Source of the DNA: Ailurus styani | Lineage: Eukaryota; Chordata; Mammalia; Carnivora; Ailuridae | Length of the DNA: 64,000 nt | Direction of reading: 5' to 3' | Assembly: GCA_002007465.1 (NCBI GenBank) | Contig: LNAC01000273.1 | Coordinates: 1,535,632 to 1,599,631 of the forward strand | Shown here: piece by piece, positions 11,295 through 23,647 of the stretch | Layout of the letters: the number at the start of each line of letters is the position of its first letter | Numbering within the stretch: the stretch's first letter is position 1 | Translations under genes and position numbers: made by a program | The notes under the pieces: generated by a model | Database searches by the model: none | The model's input: the letters and a program-made list of their open reading frames with translations, nothing else | Told to the model about the DNA's origin: nothing

Positions 11295-11389
11295 AAAAAG
11301 CATGAAACATTCTGCCTTTGTCCAAGCATTCTGTAAGGTTGACATCTGGTGACAAGTCATCCCCATCTCTGCATTCTCCAGCCCCCTCC

Positions 11390-11560
11390 TAACAGTCATG
11401 CTCCGTGTTGTAACCTATCCACTTCCTAAAACCATGATCTGGTTACTTCACTCCTCTGCATATGTCTTTGATGCCTCCTCACTCAAATTCCTTTTTTTTT
11501 TTTTTAAATTAGCTTCTTAATCCTTCACAAAGAAGCCTTAGTGTACCTTTCTGATCTGCC
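11390..11560 (+). mobile_element. Possible L2 remnant
   Basis: 'accatgatctggttacttca', 'ctcctctgcatatgtctttg' and 'atgcctcctcactcaaattc' resemble the L2 segment 'tctgatcatgtcactcccctgcttaaaacccttcagtggc'. Short and diverged. Confidence 0.4.
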
Positions 11561-11864
11561 TTCATTCTAGAAAGAGTTGTGAACATTTTAGATGAAACAT
11601 GACCTGGACTTCTAGATTATCTTCCAACCTATTGCTATATTCAGAATCCTTAATTTTTCCTAAACCACAATTCCTTTGGCAGATCTTTCAGACTTGTCCT
11701 GTAGACATCTTAGCCTGTTCGGAATTCTGATCTTGATTCTAAATACTTGACTTTATTCACAGACTTCAGTCTTCATTCCTGACCCCTAACCTTGATAACA
11801 GATCTTTTTATCCCTTGTTTAAAATAGGTCTATATTGTATGTACATTGAATTAGATTTCCATTG

Positions 11865-12545
11865 CATGACAGCACAATGAAATGTGCTTAAAGCAACATA
11901 CATTTAACTCATAGTTTCTGTGGGACAGTGAGTTTGGGCATGGCTTAGTTGGGTCTGCTCTAAGGCTACAGTCAAGGTTTTGGCCAAAGGTAGATTGTCA
12001 TCTGAGACTTGATTGGAAAAGGGTCTGTTTTGAGGTTTACTCAAATTTACTGACAGGATGCATTTCTTTGCAGTTGTAGGACTCATGGTAGCTTGCTTCC
12101 TCACAGCCAGCAAGGTAAAGAGAGATACTCAAGAGCTGTATGCTGGCAAGATGGAGCCTTTTATAACATAACACAATCAGAGGAATAGCATTATATTCCC
12201 TTTGCTGTATTCTATTAGTTAGCAATCACAGGTCCTACAGTCACTTAGAGAGGGGATTGCAGGGCGCCTGGGTGGCTCAGTGGGTTAAAGCCTCTGCCTT
12301 CGGCTCAGGTCATAATCTCAGGGTCCTGGGATCAAGGCCCGCATCGGGCTCTCTACTCAGCGGGGAGCCTGCTTCTTCCTCTCTCTCTGCCTGCCTCTCT
12401 ACCTACTTGTAATCTCTCTGTCTCTGGGTCAAATAAATAAATAAAATCTTTTAAAAAATTTAAAAAAGAGGGGATTACAAAGGATATGAATATCAGAAGG
12501 CAGAAATCATGGAGGCACCTCAAAGTCTATCTGGTACACACATGC
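11865..12545 (-). mobile_element. MLT1-like LTR, split by a SINE
   Basis: 'tttaactcatagtttctgtg', 'ggcatggcttagttgggtct', 'tagcttgcttcctcacagcc', 'gatggagccttttataacat' and 'tgctgtattctattagttag' follow the antisense MLT1 order. The right piece after the SINE ('cagaaatcatggaggcacct') continues it. No coding capacity. Confidence 0.65.
12262..12466 (+). mobile_element. CAN-SINE, young, full length
   Basis: Near-consensus copy flanked by the 13-bp TSD agaggggatt[g/a]ca at 12249-12261 and 12467-12479. It interrupts the antisense MLT1-like LTR. Confidence 0.97.
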
Positions 12546-12620
12546 ATCTGGTTTTCCATCATGTAAATAAAATTCACACACACAAACACATACACAAAAT
12601 CTTAAGGCAATTAAAATTTT

Positions 12621-12809
12621 TTTATATTATTTATTTGAGAGAGAGCAAGAGAGAGAGAGCATGAGCAGAGTGGGGGCAGGGACAGAGGGACAGGGAGAAG
12701 CAGATTCCCCACTGAGCAGGGAGCCTGACATGGGGCTTGGTCCCAAGACCCTGGGATTATGACCTAAACTGGAGGCAGATGTTTAACCAACTGAGCCACC
12801 CAGGTGCCC
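12621..12809 (-). mobile_element. CAN-SINE, older copy
   Basis: Reverse-complement body ends 'actgagccacccaggtgcccc'-like. Flanks 'aggcaattaaaattt' and 'aggtaatttttaaattt' are a probable eroded TSD. It lies 155 bp from the SINE at 12262-12466 in opposite orientation. Confidence 0.93.
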
Positions 12810-12826
12810 CAGGTAATTTTTAAATT

Positions 12827-15800
12827 TAAAAAATTCCAGATATATAAAGTCTACAAATGTATAAATACTACAAACATAACATTTAATTATATCTTGTACA
12901 ATTATTCAATTTTGTGAAGATTTTGGGTTTTTAAATTTTTTTTTCAGTTAGCATTTTTTGTCTTCAATTGGATCATCTCTCTACTCTCTCATTCTCTCTC
13001 CACAGACATGTTATTTCACAAAAACTGTCTCTAAAATACAACACATGTGTGTATTTCAAATAATTTTAAATTGGCCATTAGTACATAATATCATCAAGTG
13101 ACCACAGAAGCAAAAGCAATTCTACTCTTAACAAAAGGTACTTTCATCAAGATTTACAGGGATTTTAAGATACCATACAATGAAAGATAATTTTGAATTT
13201 CAGAGTTATAAAAATATTTTAAAAATATGTTGCTTGAGTTCTATGAAATACAGTAATATCTGCAAATGCTGTATGAGGTAACATTAGAATTTATTATCCA
13301 CACAAAAAAAGAAAGCAGATTTTTAAGTTAAGCAACTTATTCAATACCATACAATGCTTAAATGGAAGAGGAAGAATTTAAACCCCAATCTAACCACACT
13401 CTATATGTCTTTAGAACATGCAGATTGGACTCATGGTATGTTATATAATTTGTGTTATACAAAATCATCTTTCTATACCACAGAAAAGATGCTGAACAAA
13501 ACCAGACACAGATTAAAATAATCTTGCTTAAGTTCAACAATGATTTGACTAAAAGGAGCTTGCTTTACCAAGAGGACCATGACATTTTTCTAAGGACATG
13601 CCCGAATGATCAAAGATTGTCTTGTAAAACCCCCCTCTCTGTCCCCCATGTACACATCTGAGGTAAGTAGGCATTACCGTCAAGGACTTTCAAAACCACA
13701 GTTTCCCTGTGTGTTCGTAATTAATGAAATCATAAACTGTGTTTCAGTTCTAATAGGATAAACTCAGACTACTTTGGAAACTAGATTTTACTTGACTGTG
13801 GAAATAATGCTTTCTCGATTTGTGTTTGCAGTAAGTCTTTCCCAGGTATAAAAGTGGAAGGATGTAACTCCTACTCAAACCTGTTGAATCCCACACCTGA
13901 GGAGATATGATTAAACAATGCTTATGTTTTTTCCTTTCTTGTCTGGACCTATCCTAGCTACCTCCATCTGATGATTCTCTTGCCTATCTGCATCCTTGTC
14001 ATTATGGCTTTCTCCCTGTTGTGAGGCTGCAATCAATGCTGTCACAAGAGGCCATGTGACATTTATCCTTCCGGATCCACTGAGAGGGTTCCAAAAGCAT
14101 CCCAGTTCTTTCACCAATGATCACAATTCACAAAGTTGTAGGCTCAGAGGATAGAGGTTTTATCCATTACTTTATAGTCAAAATCTCCTGAAGGAACTAT
14201 CTGGAAAAAGCAAGTGTAGTAAGGCTGCAGTTATTCTCCTAAACCTAGAGGTTAAGTGGAGGCCCTTCTGTTCTATTCCAGCTATAATAATGGTGCCTCA
14301 TAGCTTAAGAGGAATGACCTGCATTCTTCAAAGTACTCAGTACTTTTGCATAGGGAATGGTGCTCCACCAATATTCATCTTACTGATGAACTTCATGTCA
14401 CTATAACTCCATCTCACTTTCTCTGCTCCAGGAAGGTAGACAATTTCCCCAGTGGAAATTTGATGGCAAAGGAGATTTCATTTGATAGCTATATTTGTTA
14501 AATTCTACACTATCTACAATCATAATCCACTCTTTAACAGTATGCTTTTATCTGGGAAACTAAAATTGTCTTCAAGAGAAAATAAATATGGTAATAATTA
14601 TCATACTCAAGTATTGCCAGTTACAGTAGTCTTAACTGGCTACATGGTATCAATAGCTTGATTTGTTTTGAGATGAATATGTGTATTTGATGAGTGTGCA
14701 TATATTCTATACTTTACCAAGCCCAGAAATTGCATTTTAATAATGAATTACTATGTGAAAATTTATACATACCATGTGGTTTAATTTGGAACTAATGCAT
14801 ACTTGAGTGTATTCAGAATATTCAATTTTAAGTGTCATTGAGTTTAGCAATCAGAATGTTTCAAAGGTGCATGGTTACTGCTAGTTTTGAATAGCCATGC
14901 TCCAGAATCACTAAAGTGTTTATACATAATGGCTATGATTTAATCTAAAAATGGGGTTGATGTAGTAAAAACAGTCCTATTTAAAATAAGGATATCAGCC
15001 TACAGTATATTTAGGTCAAAGTTGAATGAACAGCATGAATCATATTATTTATTTTGTAAACTAGAGGCTGGCTTTATATTAGTTTCTAAATAATTTACTA
15101 CTACATTTCATATTTAAGCAACAGTGCTGAGATATTTTCTTCTTGTGACTAAGAACCAGTTAGCAGGATGTTCATTACTGTTTGTTTATTTTTTTTTTAA
15201 TAAACAAAGGTGTGCTGAAATAGTTTGAATAATATTTTGCTGAATGCTATTAGGAATTTTAAACAACTAATTACTTCCAGTATGCAAATTCAGTGAAACC
15301 TAATTAAATAAATATCAGATCTATGGATCAACCTATTAAACAAATGTTCCTGCTTTATATCACTCTACACATCCTGTGCTTATGGGGAAAACTGTTTAAA
15401 CAAATAAGTGATAAAAGAATAACTATAAAATAAGTAATTCCCTTAAGTACTAAGTAATGAAACAAAACAGTTATGCCCACCTTGAAAGCGCACTTAACAC
15501 TTTTCTTCAGTTCTTGGAAGGAGAAGTTCATTCTTAAGTAGATAAATTCCAAGTAAGTGTGTGGAATGTTAATGGAGTTGGAGTATCTTTGATTTATTGC
15601 TTTATGGAGTCGATTATATCTTATAACAAAAGAAATGATCATTCAAATGCCATAAGAAAAAAATTTTTGCATACTTGTGAAGATTTTCTCCAAATACAGA
15701 AATTCAAAATGAGGAAGACATAAAGTGTGAAAGTATTTACAGTAATTATATAATTTTATCCCAGCTGCTAAAGATATCTTAACTAGCTAGATTCCATTGA

Positions 15801-17545
15801 TCTACTATAAAGCTTTGTCAACTAAAGCTTTTTTTTTTCTTAAATTGATTCTCCATTTTGTCTTCTCATTTTCTCAACAGTGCACAGCAGGAATCACTAT
15901 CTACAGACAGAAAACAGGATCTAGCTGTAGGCGTACATATAAAACAAAGAGGCCCCGATTAAAGAAAAAAAAACACAAACTGCTGTTACTATTTGATCTT
16001 AAAATTAATTGATCTTGTCAATCAGTTGCAGACAGAGTCCCATTTAAATATGTAATAACTGTTAATGTTACAGTTGCATTGCTGATCATTTTTAAAGTCC
16101 AAGAAATATACAGAATAATGTGATGCAATGTTAACTTCACTTTGACTGCCTATAGTATATCAATATACATTTTATTTCACAAACATAAAATCAGTCAAGA
16201 ATTCTTGGGATTTAGAAAATCCGGGCATGTGTCTAGAACTTAGCCCCACATAGTTCAAGAGAGTGAAGGCCCAATGTGGGTCTCGATCTTGTCTACCTTG
16301 TTTTCTCTAGATAAAAGGGAGAACATTAGAAATGAAGAAAACAGAAGAGGATAAAGGCGTTGGGCTGAGCTGTAAATAGAATTTGGTTTGTGACAATGCC
16401 TAGTTGCCTAATGTTAGTTAAATTGAAGAAGGAGAAACACAATGGGGGTCTACCTAGAAACACACAGCTTTCATTTTAAAGGATGTAACTGGCAGATTCT
16501 AAGCAAGAATGTTGATTTGCACCACTTTTTGCTTCCTCCCACCCCCAGGCCAACTCTGGACAATTTCTAGGGCTTCTTTTATTATGTGACTTTTCGCTTT
16601 GACATATATCCATCCACACCACCCAGTTCATCCAAAAAGTGACGCTGTACTTGTGTTTTGCTTTGCCAGTCTTCCCTTCATTCAGCACAAGATCTTTGCT
16701 GTTTCTTTCCTAATAGGGTGGGCAGCACCTTTGAACTTACTCTCACTTAAAATACAAGTGATTTGCCCTGAATAAGTAGAGGAATATATGCTCACCACAT
16801 AAAGGCAGAACAACTATAAGGTCCTGAGTCGATGCCCTTCCATACTTTCCATCCCAGCTTGGATCTGCAGTCCTGAGCCTGATTAACCTCAGGACGTGTG
16901 CGGTAATTGCAACTAACGTTACGTCAGCTCTCCTTGAATTTTCATCAAAAAGAACCAAATTACTTATTCCAGGAGTTCCTGTCATTCTCTTTGAATTCCT
17001 TAAATCCCAAATAGATTTCTTATATAAATCTCTTCTTTAATTCCAGTGAAGGTAATGCCAATCAGATGAGTGTTGAAGTAGATAGATTTGGAAATCACCA
17101 ATACTCCATAGGGACATGTTTAATTCTATATTTTTAGCTTTTGAAATCATGAAAATTTCTAGAAGCATCATTGTGAATATATGCTTTGCGTGAAGAATAG
17201 TCAAATCTGTAGCCTTTGAAAACATTATTTGTAAATCTCCATTTTCACAAAGAAACACTTCATAAATAGTTTGTATTTGTGTATCTTTCTTGATAAGGAG
17301 ACATTGTTTATGAAAATATAATGCAAATATAATTCATCCCATGAACTATGTTTTTCATCAGTAGGTGAAAAAATTTAAAGTTAAACTAAACTAACTGTAT
17401 TTTGTTGACTTCAAAATAATGTAGCTCAAAAGAAAAAAATTGAGTAGTCTGGCAAGCTTGGTTTTCAGAGCTTTGGGTAGAAAAAGAAGTACTTGAACAA
17501 TTTTCTTTCATTAGTTTCCTTAAGTTTTATGTAGTGAATCATATA
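12827..17545. other. Long mostly unique interval, no gene seen
   Basis: About 4.7 kb with no SINE and no repeat I can name. Open frames here (for example 13911-14117 on -, 15355-15642 on -, 16476-16688 on -) are short, lack similarity I recognise and have no splice context. The segment at about 16460-17000 is richer in GC than its surroundings and holds a CRE-like motif. Confidence 0.5.
16919..16926 (-). promoter_or_regulatory. CRE-like octamer (TGACGTAA on the - strand)
   Basis: On the + strand this reads ttacgtca. TGACGTAA is a known CREB/ATF half-site variant. One octamer in an unannotated region is weak evidence; chance occurrence is quite possible. Confidence 0.25.
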
Positions 17546-17575
17546 CACAAACAAACAAACAAACAACAACAAAAC
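17546..17575 (+). repeat. (ACAA)n microsatellite
   Basis: Short tandem of ACAA units degrading to AAC triplets. Confidence 0.85.
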
Positions 17576-17639
17576 CCCAAATTTTTGTTTGAGCTTAATT
17601 TAATTTAAAAACAGTGATGCATAATACTTTATAGGTACT

Positions 17640-17800
17640 AAATAGCTCTCATGTGTGTTATTTCATTTAGTTCTTACAAGTTTGTAATTTACCATAGAAA
17701 ATATCACCCTTCTTATTTTGTGTCTGAGAAAGAAACTGAGCCTTAGGAAAACTGATTTAAATAAGGAAGTTATATAATGGCAAAGCAGAAAATCCCATAT
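17640..17800 (-). mobile_element. MIR remnant
   Basis: 'tatttcatttagttcttaca', 'gaaagaaactgagccttagg' and 'aatggcaaagcagaaaatcc' match the antisense MIR order (ctcatttaatcctcac, gaggaaactgaggc, agtggcagagccggga). Confidence 0.65.
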
Positions 17801-18172
17801 CTTTTTACTTCTACTCAGGGGTTATTTCTACTAAACCAGAATGCCTTCCCATCTGTAGCATAACTATGAGTAACAACAATTAAATACTTTAATTTTAATA
17901 ACTGTAAAATTTATGTGATCCAGAGAAAACAAAAAAAGCACTTTTGAAGTGCTCTAAAGTAAATGAACATATTTCTAAAATGCCATTGGAAAAAAAATGG
18001 TACACACACATAAATACACAGAGAAAAGTGGCACACATGAGGAGTCCTATATCCATGGCCTAGGGATACCAGGAATATTAGTATTAGTATATTTAAAATA
18101 TGCTACCTGGGAAAGACATGAACATCCAAGAAGAAGACTGAAATATTCAGAAGAAAGTAAATCAATCAAAAT
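17801..18172. other. Unique sequence, no gene seen
   Basis: No recognised repeat; the open frame running into the next SINE is spurious. Confidence 0.5.
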
Positions 18173-18188
18173 AGAAAATGATGGCAAG

Positions 18189-18385
18189 GGAGCCTGGGTG
18201 GCTCAGTGGGTTAAAGCCTCTTCCTTTCGTCTCAGGTCATGATCTCAGGGTCCTGGGATCGAACCCCGCATCGGGCTCTCTGCTCAGCAGGGAGCTTGCT
18301 TCCTCCTTTCTCTCTGCCTGCCTCTCTGCCTACTTGTCATCTCTCTCTGTCAAATAAATAAATAAAATTAAAAAAAAATAAGAAA
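18189..18385 (+). mobile_element. CAN-SINE, young, full length
   Basis: Near-consensus body with perfect 16-bp TSD agaaaatgatggcaag at 18173-18188 and 18386-18401. Confidence 0.97.
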
Positions 18386-18401
18386 AGAAAATGATGGCAA
18401 G

Positions 18402-19134
18402 AAAATCCTTGAAGAAAGAGCTATGTAAAGTGGAGCAAACTGGAGCAAAACAATAACAAGAAAAGAAAGAGCATATAAAAATAAAGGATACAATATTATA
18501 TAAGTGAAGGGCTTTCTGGGTTGAAATGGAAAGAAGAACTCAATATACCAAATACCATTTAACGTGTATTGTTATTAACACTGCCACTCTATAATGTTAA
18601 CATAAAATGAAAGGGATATATATATATTTAATATTTTCTTACACTGAGAGAATTTAAAAACTTGAGCCTAAAAAAATTGCCATAGATCATAAATAGATAT
18701 TTCTCCTTCTGGAATCTTGAGGAAAATGGAAGCCAGGATATGAGACACACCACCAAGGACAAAATTGAAAGAATGACAAGAACCTAAAAAATTAGTATGG
18801 AGAAGGCTGAACCACACGATGAGCTGAGCATTTTGGAAAGCACTAAAGACAATTTAAATATAATTTCTAAGAAATACTGAGCAAGGAATAGGCCTGCTTC
18901 CTGGGACAGATGGTGTAATATTAGCAGATGACATTGGAAGGACTAAACTCCTATTTTGCTTCTGTTTTCTCAATCAGGAAAAAAATGATCTTCAAACTCG
19001 AAATGGTAGGACAAACAAGGGAATTGAATCCTGAGATAAGTGAGGAGATAGTAAGAGAGCACTTAGCTACTTAAATGAGTTCACATTACCAGGTCCAGAT
19101 TGATTACATCCCCAAGGACTGAAATAACTTGTAC
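18402..19134. other. Possibly old repeat, no gene seen
   Basis: 'gggacagatggtgtaatatt', 'ctattttgcttctgttttct' and 'acattaccaggtccagattg' look like a familiar interspersed repeat whose family I cannot name with confidence. No coding frame survives. Confidence 0.4.
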
Positions 19135-19650
19135 TTGGACTCTGACTCATCTCACGAATGTGCCTGCTCCTGTCTGTCTTTGCTGCCACTCTCCAGCTCA
19201 TGCACTCATCTCCTCTCTGCTGGATTGTCTTAACAGCCTTCTGTCCAGTCTCCCTGGCCCCAAGTTCTCTTCATTGAGATCAGTCCTCCACACCATCTCT
19301 AGAGTAAACTTTTCAAAAAATACATACATGGTCATGTTCTTCTCTTACCTAAAAATCCTCCTGTGTCTCTCCAGTCTCTAAAGGATACACTAATATACTA
19401 ATTGTGGGCCCCCATATTGTAGCTGCAGCTCGCCATCCCGTGTCACCTTTGACCATACCATGTAGCCCATGCCCTGGCCAAGTGAGACTCTTCTCCATTT
19501 GTTCATGCTCACATTTGCTTCCTTATCTTGGAACTCGCTGTCCCTCTGCCTAAAATATCTTGCTCCACTGATCCACTTGGATTCTTCAAGACCCAGGTTA
19601 ATGGTAACTCTTCTTTGTAGTTTATTTTAGGTTTCAATATAGAATGCATT
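19135..19650 (+). mobile_element. L2 remnant, fairly long
   Basis: The order 'tggattgtcttaacagcctt', 'ctgtccagtctccctggccc', 'catggtcatgttcttctctt', 'gtgtctctccagtctctaaa' and 'actcgctgtccctctgccta' reproduces the L2 3' half (actattgcaatagcctcc, actggtctccctgcctcc, ctgatcatgtcactcc, tggctccccattgcc, tgctgttccctctgcctgg). The frame at 19100-19381 is a decayed trace, not a gene. Confidence 0.75.
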
Positions 19651-19930
19651 CTGTACCTTTTCTGTCTTCCTGGTGAGGTAGTTTGTTTCTCAAAGTGATT
19701 GGGTAAGATTTATCTGTATTGAAATCCTGCAGGCCAAATATTCCATAAATGTTTGGAAAATCACGAGACACAAGGCATCATTAAGATCTTTGATTCCTAA
19801 AAATTATACTTAATATTTTTAAAGTAACACATTGTCTTTATAAAGATTCAAATACTACATGGGCTCAAAGGGTTCAAGTCTTTTTCTCCCCTCTCTTCAA
19901 CATGTTTCCATTCCTATTAGTGGAGGTAAT

Positions 19931-19952
19931 GTGTGTGTGTGTGTGTGTGTGT
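19931..19952 (+). repeat. (GT)11 microsatellite
   Basis: Eleven uninterrupted GT units. Confidence 0.97.
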
Positions 19953-20367
19953 AAGTCAGCACATCAGCAAGAGTAGATCTGCTTCACCCTTGTACATTAA
20001 CATTCCTTAGCTATGAATGAATCAGGTTTTATTATTAGCTGGTAGAGGAGAGAGCAAGGGGAAGAGACTTATTACTTACATACTGTATGCCTTTTCCGTT
20101 GGGTCGGATTAGGAGTAAGGAGTAAGAATGCTCCTAGGAGTTAGAATGCTACAGGAGAATGGTAATGAGAACCTAAGTTCTCTTGAAACTGTCATTAATA
20201 ACAGCATGTCTCTTTGATAAGAGTGATTCCAGTATTTAAATGGTCTTCAGAAATACTTCTCACTAACCTAAATACCACAAAGTATGTAACTCCCCTATAT
20301 AAAAACTGCTAAAAACTATTAATTTTTGCAAGATGGATTCCAAGAAATGGGATAACTGAGTCAAAAC

Positions 20368-20399
<32 letters not shown>

Positions 20400-20400
20400 A
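20368..20400 (+). repeat. (TA)n(TG)n microsatellite
   Basis: A few TA units lead into about twelve TG units. Confidence 0.92.
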
Positions 20401-21326
20401 TAAATGAGGATATATATCTAAAATATATATGCATATAAATATGAAACTCTCATACTTGGGAAGAACTGGAACTGATTTGTCATGGTACTGATAGACATCT
20501 TTGATTAATGTGTGGCTATTCACCTAGAAAAACATCTCAAATTTGTGCTTCCGTTTTACATTTTTCTCAATTCTTGTATTAAAAATGTATAAAGTATACT
20601 TTATAAATAGACAATAAAAAGGAGTGGAGATGAAGCTAATTATTTGGTAGAATAACAATATGAAAATGTCTTGACAAGTCTGAATGATAAAACCAACAAC
20701 AACAAAAAAATAGGAATCAATGAAAGTATGCACGGGATTCAAAAACCCTTTCACAAACAGATCAGTGGAAAATGTGCAGGAGTTTCGGCTGACTAAATTT
20801 CTGCACAGCCAGCAATGTGTAAACTTTTTAGGCTATATTGGTATTAATGTCTAGAACATGAACGGTATAGACTTTATTATTATTTGAGAAACAAACTCCG
20901 TCTAGATACCACCTCTCATTCTCCTAACACATTTTAGGATAGGCATTTTCAAACAGAAATATGCCCAAAGAATGATGACTGATGAGGAAGGATTTCAAAA
21001 ATATCAAAAATAAATGGGTAAATTCCCCTTGGGTAAAGGAAATAATAATTCAGAAGTATTTGAATATTTGAAAATCTGTCTTTAAAGAGAAAATTGACGT
21101 AGTGTGTGAAGCTCCAGCTTAATGGACAGAAATTACAGAGAGACTGATGTTAATTCAATATGCAGGAGACATTGAGCATTTAGAGAAGTCTCCTGAAGTA
21201 GGAAAAAATAAGATATTTTGTGAAGTAGTTGCTTAGAGTTGCTCTAGCAAGACTAGAAGTCCTCACCCAGGATTTTGTAGTTACAGGTCCTATGTTGAGT
21301 GTTACTTTATTAAACGTGGATCATTT

Positions 21327-21337
21327 CCCCCCCCCCC
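21327..21337 (+). repeat. C11 homopolymer
   Basis: Eleven consecutive C residues in an AT-rich setting. Confidence 0.95.
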
Positions 21338-21513
21338 AGTATTTTGAAAGTGTTTATTGTGCAGCTGAGCCAGGCGCTAGGTTCCAGGATGGAAAATAGA
21401 TAAGGTGGCAGGCAGCCTCTGAAGATGCACAGGGTGTGGGGTGGGAAAGTATTCAGAATAATTGATCTAAGTCACAGCTCTATATGTCTGGTTTAAAGAA
21501 AACAGTATATCAA

Positions 21514-21697
21514 GTGGTGCCTGAGTGGCTCAGTCAGTTAAACACCTGACTTTGGCTCTGTTCGTGATCCCACAGTTCTGGGATCGAGCCCCATGTTGGG
21601 CTCCCTATTCAGTAGGGAGTCTGCTTCTCCCTCTGCCCCCCGCCCCTGCTCGCACTCACTCGCTCTCAAATAAATAATTTTTTTAAAAAAGAAAAAG
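21514..21697 (+). mobile_element. CAN-SINE, older copy
   Basis: The head 'tggtgcctgagtggctcagt' and 'cagttaaacacctgactttg' body mark an older subfamily. The 14-bp TSD aaacagtatatcaa is perfect at 21500-21513 and 21698-21711. Confidence 0.95.
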
Positions 21698-21964
21698 AAA
21701 CAGTATATCAAAACAAACCATATTTAAGGATTCCTTTGCTAATTAACAAAAAAAATGTTAGGAAATTTGAAAATTATCATTCAATATGTCTGTATACATT
21801 TGTTTAATGAGATGGCATCATCCTGTATTCCCTGTTACTTTTTCACTTAATAGGAGTCCACGATATGATATATAGAAACCTTAATGACTCTACCAGAGGG
21901 GATGATTTTTAATAGCCCTTTTCATCAGAGATTTCTATAAAATGGAAAACAGCCATCCCAATAG

Positions 21965-22145
21965 CTGATGTTTATGGAGAGCTTACAATATGTCTGTCAG
22001 GTATCCTTTAAACCTATCAAATGAAATAATTTATTGAGTCCTAAGAACAATCCCCTGTGGTAGGTAAGATTATTATCATCCCAAGGGCTTAGAAATATCA
22101 CATACTCTGGCCTTAGTTTTGCAACCAGTAAGTGGCTTCCCGATT
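21965..22145 (-). mobile_element. MIR remnant
   Basis: 'gagagcttacaatatgtctg', 'gtggtaggtaagattattat' and 'gcaaccagtaagtggcttcc' follow the antisense MIR order (gagcacctactatgtgcc, gaggtaggtactattatt, gctagtaagtggc). Confidence 0.7.
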
Positions 22146-22284
22146 CTGTGTCACTGCTTTTAAGCTTCATGATATACTATCCTCAATGAGTGAAAAACAC
22201 ATTTTATCTGTGATGAGTCACTTTTAACAGGTTCAAATGAGTGAATACTAGTGATTACATTTTATCCTTTAATGAGCCCCAGTG

Positions 22285-22335
22285 CTATTTTTGTTCTACT
22301 ATGTTTATTAAATGTCTGTACTGTATCAGGTGTTC
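22285..22335 (-). mobile_element. Possible L2/MIR 3'-end fragment
   Basis: 'tttattaaatgtctgtactg' followed by 'tatcaggtgttctaag' resembles the antisense L2 terminus. Very short. Confidence 0.4.
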
Positions 22336-22559
22336 TAAGAATAACAGCTGCAGGTACTGTAGTGTTAGAGACCTTAGTAGTTTCTTTGACCCTCATAGCC
22401 TGGCCCTGGAAAGTTCACCTCCCACGTTAATTAAGTTCTTTCTTTGTGTGACTTGCACATTGCAGAAGTTCAGAAATTTTCAAGAATGAGCAGCATGCTC
22501 AGTTATTCTTTGAAGTACATGCTATGAAGGCAACAATGGTTTGAGATCGTTCTCTGCCG

Positions 22560-22790
22560 ATCATAAGCGGTGTGTCTTGAAGCTAGGTCTTAAGCCACCT
22601 AGGCATAATTTCCCCCATCTTTGTGATGGGAATAACAATAGTAACAACATTTGGGATTATAATGTGGCTTAAATAATACAGGGTGATTGTAGGGATGACA
22701 TAAGGAAACACACAGAAGGTTCTTCACACAGTAACTGACACATGGTAAACGCTAGATAAATGTTAGCTATTATTGTGATGATGGAGGTGA
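22560..22790 (+). mobile_element. MIR remnant
   Basis: 'ccccatctttgtgatgggaa', 'taacaatagtaacaacattt' and 'tggtaaacgctagataaatg' plus 'ttagctattatt' match the MIR 3' half (catctgtaaaatggggataat, gtaagcgctcaataaatg, gttattatt). Confidence 0.75.
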
Positions 22791-23414
22791 TGACATCTGT
22801 CAGTATAATGCTCTGTACTTCAGAGTCACAGGAAACAGAATGCATGTGAGCACACGTGCACATTGCAGAGCTTGATAATAATAAACATTATCGTGCATAT
22901 GTTTCTACCAAGCAGTTAACGGAAGTTCCATGTTGCAATACTTTCTACAATGTCCTATAACTAAAAAGTGTAGTTCTCTGGACTGAACAGAGTTCCGTAA
23001 ATCATTAGAAATTCTCGTCCCCACTGAGTCTCTCTGTGACACTCTAGCAGCTCAGCAGTCATTCATAGCCTCAGCAGCTTGAAGGTCAGGGATGCAGTAT
23101 CTCCAGGTGCCAAGGTCACTTCAGCATTTAACCCCTAGTCCAGTCCATTTAAGGCTACGCAGATTTGTTCTCTCCTTTGAGACAGAACCCAGCAGGGTCT
23201 TATCAGGTGGTTATCCCTAGGGAACAGAAAGTTACTCCAGGACAAGCTAACCAACCACATCAAATAAGGGCAGACAAGGGACAGGCCCCTATGTCCCATG
23301 TGTGAATGCTCTGGGAGTTATGAAAAGGCCTTGAGAATGCCTTGATAAATAAGGGGAAAGTAATACAAAGGTGGGTAGTGGGGATAGTTTAGGAGACAGA
23401 TGGGCCACTGTGGT
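22791..23414. other. Unique, less AT-rich sequence, no gene seen
   Basis: No recognised repeat. Base composition is more balanced than in the surroundings at 22980-23340, but no exon-like frame is seen. Confidence 0.5.
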
Positions 23415-23430
23415 GGGTTGTCAGAATCTT

Positions 23431-23631
23431 TTTTTTTTTTTTAAAGATTTTATTTATTTATTTCACAGAGGGAGAGAGATCACAAGGAGGCAGAGAAGCA
23501 GGCAGAGAGAGGGGGGAAGCAGGCTCCCCGCTGAGCAGAGAGCCCGATGCAGGCCTCGATCCCAGGACCCTGAGATCATGACCTGAGCCGAAAACAGAGG
23601 CTTTAACCCACTGAGCCACCCAGGCGCCCAA
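23431..23631 (-). mobile_element. CAN-SINE, young, full length
   Basis: Reverse-complement near-consensus copy ending 'actgagccacccaggcgccc'. The perfect 16-bp TSD gggttgtcagaatctt lies at 23415-23430 and 23632-23647. Confidence 0.97.
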
Positions 23632-23647
23632 GGGTTGTCAGAATCTT

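Larger units (their letters stand above)
19953..21499. other. Mostly unique sequence, no gene seen
   Basis: Between about 20300 and 20870 some text ('gatggattccaagaaatggg', 'ataactgagtcaaaacatat') recalls antisense L1M 3' regions, but too decayed to call. No coding signal. Confidence 0.45.

Noticed and set aside
16260..16300. SINE-like text 'gcccaatgtgggtctcgatc'
   Set aside because: Only about 20 bp resembles the SINE body; no head, tail or TSD surrounds it.
19100..19381. 93-codon frame rich in Pro, Cys, Leu
   Set aside because: It overlaps an L2 remnant in motif order; no intact domain.
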